The translations under genes were made by a program, and so were the position numbers. Shown in pieces: positions 1-7,695 of a DNA stretch of 24,179 bases. This DNA comes from 66-474 sp035695065. GTDB taxonomy: Bacteria > Pseudomonadota > Gammaproteobacteria > Xanthomonadales > Rhodanobacteraceae. Location: assembly GCA_035695065.1 (NCBI GenBank), contig DASSEW010000029.1, positions 1 to 24,179 of the forward strand, written 5' to 3'. The notes below the pieces were generated by a model, which ran no database searches, was not told where the DNA came from, and saw only the letters and a program-made list of their open reading frames with translations. Every line of letters starts with the position of its first letter. Position 1 is the stretch's first letter.

Positions 1-1815
1 CTTGTCGCGCCAAAGCGCCATGCCGGGACGCTCGGTGGCGACGATCGTTTCCCGCGAGAGGAAGAACGTGGTGTCCATCATGTCGAACCCCAGCCCCTTC
101 GCGGCACAACGTTCGAGGCGGCGCGGCACGTCGGGATCCTCGGCAAAGCCGAAGCGCAGCGTCACCCGGTAGAAACCGTGCTGCAAATCCTCGATCTGGA
201 CGCGCTCGCCGGGTTCCGCAAACGGCGTCTCCAGGGTGTCGCCGGTCAGGATCACGTTGCGCTCGTGCAGCACCTTGTTGTGTTTCAAATTGTGCAGCAG
301 CGCGTGCGGCACCGCTTCGGCGTTGCTGGTCAGGAACACCGCGGTGCCGGCCACGCGCGTCGGCGGATGTTCGACGATGCTGGCGATGAACGGTTCCAGC
401 GCCAGGCCGCTCTGCTTGATCTCGCGCATCACCAGCTCGCGTCCGCGCCGCCAGGTGGTGAGGACGACGAACAGCGCGACGCCCAGCACCAGCGGGAACC
501 AGCCGCCGTCCGGGATCTTCAGCGTGTTGGCGCCGAAGAACGAAAGATCGATGGTGAGGAACACCAGCCCGACCACGAGGATGCGGCCGAGGCCCCAGTT
601 CCACATCCGCAGCGCCACGACCAGGAACAGCGTGGTGTCGATCGCCATCGTGCCGGTCACCGCGATGCCGTACGCACCGGCGAGCGCGTTGGACGAACCG
701 AAGCCGATCACCACCAGCACCACCGTGATCAGCAGCAGCCGGTTCACCCACGGCAGGTAGATCTGCCCGATTGCTTCTGTCGAGGTGTGCACGACCTGCA
801 TGCGCGGGATGAAGCCAAGCTGGATCGCCTGCCGCGTGATCGAGAACGCGCCGGAGATCACCGCCTGCGATGCGATCACCGCGGCGGCGGTGGCGAGGAT
901 AATCATCGGGATGCGACCCCATTCCGGGATCGCGAGGTAGAACGGGTTCTGCGCCGCTTCCGGATGGTGCAGCAGCAATGCTGCCTGGCCGAAATAATTC
1001 AACAGCAGACCCGGCATCACGAAGCCGAACCAGGCGATGCGGATCGGCCGCCGGCCGAAGTGGCCCATGTCGGTGTACAGCGCTTCCGCGCCGGTCACGC
1101 ACAGCACCACCGCGCCGAGCGCGAGGAACCCGCCCCAGCCATGGTGCATGAAGAACTGCACCGCATACCAGGGATCCAGCGCGCGCAGCACCAGCGGATG
1201 CTTGAAGATGTTCCATGCGCCGATCGCACCGATCGCCGCGAACCACAGTGCCATCACCGGGCCGAAGACGCGCCCCACTTTTTCCGTTCCGTGCTTCTGG
1301 AACCAGAACAGCGCGAACAGCACGATGACCGTCAGCGGCACCACGTAATTCGACAGCGAGGGCGCCGTGACCTGCAGGCCCTCGATCGCCGACAGCACCG
1401 AGATGGAAGGCGTGATCACGCCGTCGCCGTAGAACAAGGCAGCGCCCAGGATCGCGAACAGCACCACCATCTTGCGCGTGCGCGGATAGCCGCGGGTGGC
1501 GCGCTGGGCCAGCGCCATCATCGCCATGATGCCGCCCTCGCCCTTGTTGTCGGCGCGCATGATGAAGGCGACGTACTTCACCGCCACCACCATCACCAGC
1601 GTCCAGGTCACCAGCGACAGGATGCCGAGGATGTTGAGTGTGCCGACCGGCATCCCGTGCTGGCCGTAGAACGCTTCCTTCATGGTGTACAACGGGCTGG
1701 TGCCGAGGTCGCCGAACACCACGCCGATCGCGCCGATCACCAGCGCGCGGCGCGCGGCCTGGCTGCGGTCGCCCTCGGCGCCGATGGCCGCATGCTGCTG
1801 CGTCTGCGTGCCCAT
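1..1815 (-). CDS. kup: Kup/TrkD potassium uptake transporter, 3' end outside window
   Basis: This encodes an inner-membrane low-affinity K+ transporter of the KUP/HAK/KT family, driven by proton symport. The reading frame is open from ATG at 1815 to the window edge, giving 605 codons; E. coli Kup has 622 residues, so only a short C-terminal tail is missing. Family motifs are visible: GDLGTSPLYT near residue 40, DNKGEGG near 90, and a FYGDGVITPSISVLSAIEGL stretch near 125. Many hydrophobic segments follow. The last visible residues (ERPGMALWRDK) match the family C-terminal region. The start lies 5 nt downstream of the ruvA stop, so it is probably co-transcribed with ruvCA. A K+ transporter in the ruv cluster has no obvious functional link to Holliday-junction processing. 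ruvB is not visible and may lie beyond the edge. Confidence 0.95.
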   Translation of the reverse strand, partial: MGTQTQQHAAIGAEGDRSQAARRALVIGAIGVVFGDLGTSPLYTMKEAFYGQHGMPVGTLNILGILSLVTWTLVMVVAVKYVAFIMRADNKGEGGIMAMMALAQRATRGYPRTRKMVVLFAILGAALFYGDGVITPSISVLSAIEGLQVTAPSLSNYVVPLTVIVLFALFWFQKHGTEKVGRVFGPVMALWFAAIGAIGAWNIFKHPLVLRALDPWYAVQFFMHHGWGGFLALGAVVLCVTGAEALYTDMGHFGRRPIRIAWFGFVMPGLLLNYFGQAALLLHHPEAAQNPFYLAIPEWGRIPMIILATAAAVIASQAVISGAFSITRQAIQLGFIPRMQVVHTSTEAIGQIYLPWVNRLLLITVVLVVIGFGSSNALAGAYGIAVTGTMAIDTTLFLVVALRMWNWGLGRILVVGLVFLTIDLSFFGANTLKIPDGGWFPLVLGVALFVVLTTWRRGRELVMREIKQSGLALEPFIASIVEHPPTRVAGTAVFLTSNAEAVPHALLHNLKHNKVLHERNVILTGDTLETPFAEPGERVQIEDLQHGFYRVTLRFGFAEDPDVPRRLERCAAKGLGFDMMDTTFFLSRETIVATERPGMALWRDK

Positions 1816-1820
1816 CGTGG

Positions 1821-2411
1821 TCAGCGTCCCAGTGCGGCGCGCAGCGCCTTGCGGATGATCGCCTCGGAATCATCGCCATCGGCCGCGGCGTCCTTGGCCA
1901 GGCGCGCGGCTTCGACCGGTTTGTAGCCGAGCTGCTGCAGCGCGGCGATCGCCTCGTCCTGCGGCGTGCCCGGCGCGCGGCCACCACGCGGCTGCGCGGC
2001 GAGTGCTTCCGCATCCACGCGATCGCGCAGCTCCACCACGATGCGCTCGGCCGTCTTCTTGCCGATGCCGGGGATGCGCGTCAGTGCCGTGACATCGGCC
2101 TCGTGCACCAACCGCGCGAATTCGCCCGTGCTCACTCCAGACAACACCGCGAGCGCAATCCGCGCGCCGATGCCGCTCACCTTCTGCAGATTGCGGAACA
2201 GTGCGCGTTCCTCGTCGCGAAGGAACCCGTACAGCGCCGCGGTATCTTCCTTGATCGCGTAATGCGTCAGCAGCGTGACCTCGCGGCCGGTATCCGGCAG
2301 GTCGTAGAGCGTGGACATCGGCACTTCCAGCTCGTAACCCACGCCGTGCACGTCCAGCACGATCCACGGCGGATGCTTGGCGACCAGTGTTCCCCGAAGC
2401 CTTCCAATCAT
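1821..2411 (-). CDS. ruvA: Holliday junction branch migration protein RuvA
   Basis: RuvA binds the four-way Holliday junction and loads the RuvB helicase motor for branch migration in recombination and repair. The 196-residue product is close to the usual length of about 200. It begins MIGRLRG, typical of the family OB-fold. Two helix-hairpin-helix segments follow: VSGIGARIAL near residue 78 and IPGIGKKTAERI near residue 113. A C-terminal three-helix domain (ALQQLGYKPVEAARL) contacts RuvB. The ATG at 2411 has a purine-rich GGGGA upstream. It lies downstream of ruvC across a 121-bp gap with two GC-rich hairpins, and 5 nt upstream of kup. The order yebC-ruvC-ruvA is the standard gammaproteobacterial one. 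Confidence 0.97.
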   Translation of the reverse strand: MIGRLRGTLVAKHPPWIVLDVHGVGYELEVPMSTLYDLPDTGREVTLLTHYAIKEDTAALYGFLRDEERALFRNLQKVSGIGARIALAVLSGVSTGEFARLVHEADVTALTRIPGIGKKTAERIVVELRDRVDAEALAAQPRGGRAPGTPQDEAIAALQQLGYKPVEAARLAKDAAADGDDSEAIIRKALRAALGR

Positions 2412-2437
2412 GCTGAGGTCCCCGCCCGTTTGGCCCC

Positions 2438-2531
2438 CACCCTAACCCTCCCCCGCAAGCGGGGGAGGGGACAACAAGCATTTCCTTCCCCCGCCTGCGG
2501 GGGAAGGTGCCCGGAGGGCGGATGGGGGCAA
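2438..2531. repeat. Pair of GC-rich palindromes between ruvC and ruvA
   Basis: Two strong hairpins stand in tandem. One has arms at 2446-2456 and 2459-2469 (CCCTCCCCCGC and its complement, with a two-base centre). The other has arms at 2484-2494 and 2497-2507. They are followed by a GGTGCCCGGAGGGCGG tail. From memory, similar sequences are dispersed in intergenic regions of Xanthomonadales genomes. The pair sits inside the ruvC-ruvA unit and could modulate the amount of ruvA mRNA, but it lacks a T-tract and need not be a terminator. It differs from the GTAG palindromes found elsewhere in this window. Confidence 0.7.
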
Positions 2532-2532
2532 T

Positions 2533-3066
2533 TCATCGCCGGCGCCTCCATGCCAGTGCGGGAATGCCGATGCGCTGCGTGCTTGCCTGCGTGTGCGCAT
2601 GCGTGATCGCCACCGCCAGCGCGTCGGCCGCATCGGCCTGCAACGCGTCGCGCACGCCGAGCAGCACGCCGACCATGTGCTGTACCTGGGCTTTTTCCGC
2701 CCGGCCGCCACCGACCACCGCCTGCTTGATCGCGGTCGGTGCGTACTCGTGCACCGGCAGCGCGCGTCCCACCGCCGCGCAGATCGCCGCGCCGCGCGCC
2801 TGGCCGAGCGTCAGCGCGGAATCCGCGTTCTTGGCCATGAACACGCGCTCGATCGCGGCTTCCTGCGGGGAATACTGGTCGATGATCGCGGACAACCCTT
2901 CGTAGATGCGCGCAAGCCGCTGCGGGAAATCATCCTCGCCGCCGACGTGCAGCGTGGTGTGCAGGACGCAGCGCAACTTGCCGTCGGGATCGGCTTCGAT
3001 CACCCCCACGCCGGTGCGCAGGCTGCCCGGATCGATCCCGAGGATGCGGAGGCTTTGCATGGACAT
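2533..3066 (-). CDS. ruvC: Crossover junction endodeoxyribonuclease RuvC
   Basis: RuvC is a dimeric, Mg2+-dependent nuclease that resolves Holliday junctions by symmetric nicking, acting with RuvAB. The N-terminal ILGIDPGS holds the first catalytic Asp, AAIERVFM holds the conserved Glu, and QADAADALAVAITHAH holds the C-terminal acidic pair. The frame is open further upstream, but that extension runs into yebC and is not conserved. The likely start is ATG 3066 (MSMQSLRIL, 177 residues) or ATG 3060 (175 residues), against 173 in E. coli. Neither has a convincing ribosome binding site, which fits coupling to yebC, whose stop lies 23 nt upstream. The C-terminus ends in an Arg-rich tail. Confidence 0.95.
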   Translation of the reverse strand: MSMQSLRILGIDPGSLRTGVGVIEADPDGKLRCVLHTTLHVGGEDDFPQRLARIYEGLSAIIDQYSPQEAAIERVFMAKNADSALTLGQARGAAICAAVGRALPVHEYAPTAIKQAVVGGGRAEKAQVQHMVGVLLGVRDALQADAADALAVAITHAHTQASTQRIGIPALAWRRRR

Positions 3067-3089
3067 CGGCTGCCGTGCAGGCCCGGCGT

Positions 3090-3809
3090 TCACGCGCGCG
3101 GCAACGCCGCGTTCGAGTACACGTCCTGCACGTCGTCGAGTTCTTCCAGCCATTCGAGCAGATGGGTGACCTGCTCGGCGTGCTCGCCGGTTACCGCAAC
3201 CATGTTGTCGGCGCGCAAGGTGACTTCCGCATTGTCCGGCCTCAGGCCGGCAGCCTGCATCGCGTCGCGCACGCTTTCGAAACCGTCGGGGTCGGTCAGC
3301 ACGTCAATCGAAGCGTCCGCATTCACGACCACGTCTTCCGCCCCGGCCTCGATCGCGGCATCCGTGATTTTCCCTTCGTCCGCGCCGGCCGTGAAAGCAA
3401 TCACGCCGCGCTTCTTGAACAGGTACGACACCGAACCTTCGGTGCCCATGTTGCCGCCGAACTTGCCGAACGCGTGGCGCACGTCGGCGACGCTGCGCTG
3501 GCGATTGTCGGTGACGCAATCCACGATCACCGCGACGCCCCCGGGTGCGTAACCCTCGTAGCGGACTTCTTCGTAGGTTACGCCTTCGAGTTCGCCGGTG
3601 GCTTTCTTGATCGCGCGCTCGATGGTGTCCTTGGTCATGTTGGCGTCGAGCGCCTTGTCGATCGCGGTGCGCAGACGCGGATTGCCGGCCGGGTCGCCGC
3701 CACCGGCGCGCGCGGCGACGCTGATCTCGCGCGACAGCTTGGTGAACATGCGACCGCGACGCGCGTCTTCCGCGTTCTTGCGGCCTTCGATGGATGGACC
3801 CCGACCCAT
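3090..3809 (-). CDS. yebC: YebC/TACO1-family translation factor
   Basis: YebC proteins were long annotated as transcriptional regulators. More recent work on the family points to a ribosome-associated role in relieving stalling, for example at proline-rich stretches. The product from ATG 3809 has 239 residues and starts MGRGPSIEGRKNAEDARR, the usual family N-terminus being MAGHSKW...R. It continues with KLSREISVAARAGGGDP and ends with the usual acidic EELDDVQDVYSN segment. An in-frame upstream ATG would add 21 residues of non-family sequence. I chose 3809 because GGAAG stands about 7 nt upstream and the family N-terminus begins here. It heads a yebC-ruvC-ruvA-kup transcription unit. It is slightly shorter than the typical 245 residues because the N-terminal HSKW segment is atypical. 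Confidence 0.93.
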   Translation of the reverse strand: MGRGPSIEGRKNAEDARRGRMFTKLSREISVAARAGGGDPAGNPRLRTAIDKALDANMTKDTIERAIKKATGELEGVTYEEVRYEGYAPGGVAVIVDCVTDNRQRSVADVRHAFGKFGGNMGTEGSVSYLFKKRGVIAFTAGADEGKITDAAIEAGAEDVVVNADASIDVLTDPDGFESVRDAMQAAGLRPDNAEVTLRADNMVAVTGEHAEQVTHLLEWLEELDDVQDVYSNAALPRA

Positions 3810-3856
3810 GATGCACTTCCACTGAATAGGCAAGCGGAGGATTTTAACCGGAATGC

Positions 3857-3924
3857 GTAGGGCGGGCATCACCCACCAATGATCCGGCGGGTCTGGCGAC
3901 TTCGGCGGGCAATGTCCGCCCTAA
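3857..3924. repeat. Inverted pair of GTAG-type REP palindromes
   Basis: The left unit at 3857-3877 reads GTAG followed by the arm GGCGGGC, a 3-nt loop and a decayed arm ACCCACC. The right unit is in opposite orientation: arms at 3904-3910 and 3914-3920, followed on the plus strand by CTA, i.e. TAG preceding the palindrome on the minus strand. A GTAG tetranucleotide next to a small hairpin is the hallmark of REP elements mobilised by REP-associated tyrosine transposases (RAYTs), such as SMAG elements in Stenotrophomonas. The right unit supplies the stop codon of the hydrolase gene at 3921-3923. No transposase gene is in the window. Confidence 0.75.
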
Positions 3925-4556
3925 GGTTCGAAATGCCCGTTGCGCAGGAACGCGACGGTCTGCCGCGCCGCGGTGGCAGACAACAGCAGGCCGGTATGCG
4001 TGGCCTGCACCACGCAGTGATCGGTGATGCCGGGCAGCCGGGTTTCGGCGACGGACACGGTGCCATCGTGCGCGCCCTCGAAATGCGCGAGGTGCGCGCC
4101 CAGGCCGTGCGGCAGGCAACCTGCGACGACGCCGACCTCACGCACGCCCTTCCATTCGGGGACTCCGTCGAGCAAGGCATGCATGCTGAAGCCGAGCATC
4201 TGCGCACCCATCGGCCATTCCAGCAGCCCACGTGCGGCGGCGCTGCCGGTGAGCGGCGTGCCGAGGCAGACGACCCGACCCGGCGGCAGATCATCCGTGC
4301 CGTTCACGCATTGCAGCGCGACGATGCCACCGAGGCTGTGACCGACGAGGTGCACGCGCCGCGGCGCCGGACGCTCCTTCATCAACGCTCGCATCGCGGC
4401 GCGCAAACGCGCCAGCGAACGCTGCGGCTGCGCGACCACGCTGGCGTATTCGAAACCATGCACCGCGAAACCGGCGTGCAGCAAGCGCTGGCGCAACGCC
4501 AGCATCGAGAACCCGCGCATCCACAGGCCGTGCAGGAGGATGACGTGCTCGGTCAC
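3921..4556 (-). CDS. Alpha/beta-hydrolase, lipase/PGAP1-like
   Basis: This is a predicted serine esterase or lipase of 211 residues with no signal peptide, so probably cytosolic; the substrate is unknown. VILLHGLWM near residue 5 is the oxyanion-hole strand-loop. VGHSLGG near residue 70 carries the nucleophile Ser. HDGTVSV near residue 165 and THTGLL near residue 190 give the likely acid and His. The longer open frame upstream lies inside aspS and is a shadow. The likely start is GTG at 4556, which overlaps the aspS stop in a GTGA arrangement (4553-4556) typical of translational coupling. The TAG stop lies inside a REP palindrome, so the last residues may differ from relatives. The fold is secure; the specificity is not. 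Confidence 0.85.
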   Translation of the reverse strand: MTEHVILLHGLWMRGFSMLALRQRLLHAGFAVHGFEYASVVAQPQRSLARLRAAMRALMKERPAPRRVHLVGHSLGGIVALQCVNGTDDLPPGRVVCLGTPLTGSAAARGLLEWPMGAQMLGFSMHALLDGVPEWKGVREVGVVAGCLPHGLGAHLAHFEGAHDGTVSVAETRLPGITDHCVVQATHTGLLLSATAARQTVAFLRNGHFEP

Positions 4557-6334
4557 TTGGTTGCAGCGTCTGCCCGCACCTGCACGTGCAGTTCCTTCAA
4601 CTGCGCATCCGGCACGCTGGACGGCGCATCGGTCATCAGGTCCTGCGCGCTGGTGGTCTTCGGGAACGCGATCACGTCGCGGATGGATTCGGTGCCGGCC
4701 ATCAGTGCGGCGATGCGATCGATGCCGAAGGCGATGCCGCCGTGCGGCGGCGCGCCCAGCGTGAGCGCCTTCAGCAGGAATCCGAATTTCGCCTGCGCTT
4801 CTTCCGCGCCGATGCCGAGCAGTTCGAACACCGCGCTCTGCATTTCCGGGCGGTGGATGCGGATCGAGCCGCCGCCGATCTCGGAACCGTTCAGCACCAT
4901 GTCGTAACCACGCGACACCGCGGTCGCGGCGCGCGCGCGCAGGTCTTCGACGTCGTCCACCGCCGGCGCGGTGAAGGGATGATGCAGGGCGACGAAACGC
5001 TTTTCGCTTTCGTCGTACTCGAACATCGGGAAATCGGTGACCCACAGCGGCTTCCATCCGCCCTCGACCTGGCCGCGGTCGCGCGCGACCTTCAGGCGCA
5101 GCGCGCCCATGAAATCGCTGACGGTCTTCCACTTGCCGGCGCCGAACAGCAGCAAGTCGCCGCTCTGCGCGCCGGTGAGCGCGAGGACTTTCGACAGCGC
5201 CGTATCGTCAAGGAATTTCGCCACCGGCGAATTGATCCCTTCTCGGCCTTTGGCAAGGTCTTCGACTTTCATCCACGCCAAACCCTTGGCACCGTACTTC
5301 GCCGCGTAGGCGGCCAGATCGTCGACCTGCTTGCGCGACAGTTCGGCACCGCCGGGCACCCGCAGCGCGGCCACGCGGCCATCCGGATCGCTGGCGGGTT
5401 CGGCGAATACCTTGAACTCGACGTGCTTCACGGCGTCGGCAATGTCCACCAGTTCCATCGCGATGCGCAGGTCCGGCTTGTCGGAACCGTAGCGGCGCAT
5501 CGCTTCCGCATACGTCATGCGCGGGAACGGATCGGCCAGTTCCACGCCGATCACGTCCTTGAACACGTGGCGGATCAGCGCTTCCACGCAGTCCTGCACG
5601 TCGCGTTCGGCGACGAACGCAAACTCCATGTCCAACTGGGTGAATTCCGGCTGGCGATCCGCGCGCAGGTCCTCGTCGCGGAAGCAGCGCGCGATCTGGT
5701 AGTAGCGATCGAAGCCCGCCATCATCAATATCTGCTTGAACAACTGCGGCGACTGCGGCAGCGCGTAGAACTGGCCGGCGTGCACGCGCGAAGGCACCAG
5801 GTAATCGCGCGCGCCTTCGGGTGTCGCCTTGGTGAGGATCGGCGTTTCGATGTCCTGGAAACCGCGCGCATCCAGCCAGCTGCGGATCGCTCGCACCAGC
5901 CTGATGCGCGTGCGCATCATTTTCTGCATTTCGGGGCGGCGCAGGTCGAGGTAGCGGTAGGTCATCCGCAGGTCCTCGTTCGGGTTTTCGTGCAGGGCGA
6001 ACGGCAAGTCGCGCGCGCGGTTCAGAACCTCGATGGATTCGGCCACCACCTCGTAGCGGCCGGTGGCGATCTTGTCGTTCGGCGTCACGCGCTCGCGCAC
6101 CGTGCCGGTCACGCGCAGGCAATCCTCGTAGCCGATCTTGCTGGCGATCGCGAACACGTCGGCGCTACCGGCGATTGAATCGGGATCGGCCACAACCTGC
6201 ACGATGCCTTCGTGGTCGCGCAGGTCGATGAACACCACGCCGCCGTGGTCGCGGCGCGCATCGGCCCAACCGCAGAGGCTGATGCGTTCGCCGAGCACGC
6301 GCTCGCCGATCTGGCCGCAATAATGGGTGCGCAT
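4553..6334 (-). CDS. aspS: Aspartyl-tRNA synthetase, bacterial type, possibly non-discriminating
   Basis: AspRS is a class II synthetase that charges tRNA-Asp with aspartate. From ATG 6334 it has 593 residues (590 in E. coli). The N-terminal anticodon-binding OB-fold begins MRTHYCGQIGERVLGERISL. Class II motif 2 is FRDEDLRADRQPEFTQLD, and motif 3 lies in GGIAFGIDRIAALMAG near the C-terminus. The bacterial GAD insertion is present in between. Residue 30 is His in RRDHGG, matching the His in Pseudomonas aeruginosa AspRS linked to tRNA-Asn recognition, so the enzyme may also make Asp-tRNA-Asn for GatCAB. The open frame extends further upstream, but the family N-terminus fixes the start; a GGAG lies about 10 nt upstream. 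The gene overlaps the downstream hydrolase by 4 nt. Confidence 0.96.
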   Translation of the reverse strand: MRTHYCGQIGERVLGERISLCGWADARRDHGGVVFIDLRDHEGIVQVVADPDSIAGSADVFAIASKIGYEDCLRVTGTVRERVTPNDKIATGRYEVVAESIEVLNRARDLPFALHENPNEDLRMTYRYLDLRRPEMQKMMRTRIRLVRAIRSWLDARGFQDIETPILTKATPEGARDYLVPSRVHAGQFYALPQSPQLFKQILMMAGFDRYYQIARCFRDEDLRADRQPEFTQLDMEFAFVAERDVQDCVEALIRHVFKDVIGVELADPFPRMTYAEAMRRYGSDKPDLRIAMELVDIADAVKHVEFKVFAEPASDPDGRVAALRVPGGAELSRKQVDDLAAYAAKYGAKGLAWMKVEDLAKGREGINSPVAKFLDDTALSKVLALTGAQSGDLLLFGAGKWKTVSDFMGALRLKVARDRGQVEGGWKPLWVTDFPMFEYDESEKRFVALHHPFTAPAVDDVEDLRARAATAVSRGYDMVLNGSEIGGGSIRIHRPEMQSAVFELLGIGAEEAQAKFGFLLKALTLGAPPHGGIAFGIDRIAALMAGTESIRDVIAFPKTTSAQDLMTDAPSSVPDAQLKELHVQVRADAATK

Positions 6335-6386
6335 GGTGCGTTCGACTCCGGAAGTTGCTGCCCGCCAGCGGCAAGGCAAACCGGAA

Positions 6387-6415
6387 ATGCTAAGCGGTGC
6401 GGTGCGGCTTCGCAA
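6387..6415 (-). promoter_or_regulatory. Candidate sigma-70 promoter of aspS
   Basis: On the minus strand TTGCGA (6415-6410) is separated by 17 nt from TAGCAT (6392-6387). Each hexamer matches four of six consensus bases and the spacing is ideal. It lies just beyond the terminator of the upstream DUF3011 gene and about 50 nt before the aspS start. The prediction is by eye only. Confidence 0.4.
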
Positions 6416-6445
6416 ACAAAATGCCCGCCAGGCGGCGGGCTTTTT
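6414..6445 (-). terminator. Rho-independent terminator after the DUF3011 gene
   Basis: A perfect 7-bp GC stem pairs 6423-6429 (GCCCGCC) with 6434-6440, with a four-base loop. On the minus strand it is followed by ATTTTGTTTG. On the plus strand it is followed by TTTTT, so it could work both ways. The only gene positioned to use it is the DUF3011 gene, which ends at 6533. Confidence 0.75.
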
Positions 6446-6532
6446 GCGCATCCCTGGGCGAGAAAGCGGCCAGAGCTGCCATCCATGGCCAAGAGCTCCA
6501 TGGCCGCGCTTCTCACAAAAGCAATGGTCAAA

Positions 6533-7081
6533 CTACCATCGGCGATCTACCACGAAGTTCGCAGAACAACCGCGGTCCACCCAGATGCCCGCGCGATTCC
6601 AGCCCCAGGTGCTGCCTTCGACGCAGGCCGCGTCGGAGGTCTGGCGCCGCATGAAGACGCGACCCTGCCGACCGACATCCACCTGGCAGAACGCGTAGTG
6701 ATATTGCGGGCTGCCGCAGGACACTTCGAAGCGGTGATTCCATCCTGGTGGCGGCGCCCAACCGCCCGGACCACCGGACACATAACCGGCTGGCGCGAAG
6801 CGCGCGCGGCAACCCTGGTTCACCCACACGCTGTGGCGGCGTTCGCCCCAGGTCTGGCCGCGAATGCACGCGCTTTCCGAAATCTGCTGGACCATGCGGA
6901 CGCCGCCGTCCCACGGAACCTGGCAGCGGTTGTAGTGGCCGTCCTGGCTTTCGCAAACGATGGTCTGGCCGCGGTCGTAGTCGCGGTATCCGGGAGGCGC
7001 TCCGCTGTAAACGGTTTGTGCCCCGGCGCTGGCGGAGGCAGTCACGGCAAGGGTGGCAAGGAACCCGAAGATGACACGCAT
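6533..7081 (-). CDS. Secreted DUF3011 protein with two four-cysteine repeats
   Basis: The 182-residue product is predicted to be periplasmic or extracellular. A signal peptide covers about residues 1-21 (MRVIFGFLATLAVTASASAGA). Two copies of a DUF3011-type unit follow. The first has Cys 43, 53, 72 and 91, the second Cys 122, 132, 153 and 172. Both end in a WG-x-W-V-x-x-GC-x-A-x-F pattern (WVNQGCRARF and WVDRGCSANF). The regular spacing suggests disulfides within each unit. The function of DUF3011 is unknown; it is common in Xanthomonadales. I chose ATG 7081 because the signal peptide begins there and AAAGGA lies upstream; the frame extends further but without conserved sequence. A terminator follows at 6414-6445. 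Confidence 0.88.
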   Translation of the reverse strand: MRVIFGFLATLAVTASASAGAQTVYSGAPPGYRDYDRGQTIVCESQDGHYNRCQVPWDGGVRMVQQISESACIRGQTWGERRHSVWVNQGCRARFAPAGYVSGGPGGWAPPPGWNHRFEVSCGSPQYHYAFCQVDVGRQGRVFMRRQTSDAACVEGSTWGWNRAGIWVDRGCSANFVVDRRW

Positions 7082-7171
7082 GGCAAGGCATCCTTTCGCT
7101 GGGAACGACTCCAGTTTCGACACGCCGTTCTGAACGGAAGCTTGCGGCATCCCGCGACCCTTCTCCGCCGT

Positions 7172-7522
7172 TCAGCCGCCGCCCGATCCGCCCGATGACG
7201 GCGTGGGTGAAGCTGAAGCGGCAGGTTGGGATGCGCCACTCTCGGCCGCCTTGGGCGCGGCCGGCTCCGGCTTGCCTGCCCCGGCTTCTTCCTTCTTCTT
7301 CGGCGCATCGTCACCGGCGAGATTGCGCTTCTTGTCCTTGTCGGATTTGAAATCGGTCTCGTACCAGCCGCTGCCGGCCAACCGGAACGCCGGCGCGGTC
7401 ACCTGCCGCCTGACCGCCGGCTTGCCGCATTCGGGGCACTCGACCGGATCGGGATCCGACAGTTTCTGCAGGCGATCGAAACCGTGCCCGCAGGCTTCGC
7501 AACGGAACGCATAAATGGGCAT
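7172..7522 (-). CDS. FmdB-family zinc-ribbon protein
   Basis: This is a small cytosolic protein of the FmdB/CxxC_CxxC_SSSS regulatory family, whose biochemical role is not settled. From ATG 7522 it has 116 residues. The N-terminal MPIYAFRCEACGHGFD and ECPECGKP give two CxxC knuckles (Cys 8, 11, 29, 32), expected to bind one zinc ion. SGWYETDF near residue 52 is a further family signature. The rest is a low-complexity Lys/Glu/Ala/Pro/Gly/Ser tail ending in GGSGGG. The upstream extension of the frame is not conserved; GAGG lies about 8 nt before the chosen start. FmdB genes often sit just upstream of aspS in proteobacteria. Here the DUF3011 gene lies between them. Confidence 0.9.
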   Translation of the reverse strand: MPIYAFRCEACGHGFDRLQKLSDPDPVECPECGKPAVRRQVTAPAFRLAGSGWYETDFKSDKDKKRNLAGDDAPKKKEEAGAGKPEPAAPKAAESGASQPAASASPTPSSGGSGGG

Positions 7523-7591
7523 GGGGGCCACCTCGAAAATTTCCACAGTGCGGCATCGACGCCCGCAAATCAAGCACCTGCGCCGCGGGTT

Positions 7592-7648
7592 TGAACGGTG
7601 ATTGGGCAAGAACTGGTATAGAAACCGGGCATGCGCGCGCTCCAACAT
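7592..7648 (+). promoter_or_regulatory. 57-bp element upstream of the csgG-like gene, shared with the OmpA-like gene
   Basis: This stretch matches 13890-13946 at 41 of 57 positions without gaps. The core at 7601-7631 matches at 26 of 31, and 13 bp are identical (TAGAAACCGGGCA). Both copies lie upstream of a plus-strand gene for an exported envelope protein. The element contains YTGG copies 11 bp apart (TTGG-N7-CTGG), a period seen in binding sites of OmpR/PhoB-type regulators. A TTGAAC and a TATAGA hexamer are present, but 20 nt apart, too far for a standard sigma-70 promoter. Whether it is a promoter, an operator or both cannot be told by eye. Confidence 0.55.
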
Positions 7649-7695
7649 GCTTGTGAGGCGTCAATCGCCGCACCACGAGCGAGGGAGGAGAAGAC

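Noticed and set aside
178..1926. Long plus-strand open frame of 582 codons opposite kup
   Set aside because: It is rich in His, Arg and Asp with no domain, and the minus strand carries an unmistakable Kup sequence. It is a shadow caused by high GC.
4586..6178. Long plus-strand open frame of 530 codons opposite aspS
   Set aside because: It is antisense to a highly conserved synthetase and has no recognisable motif.
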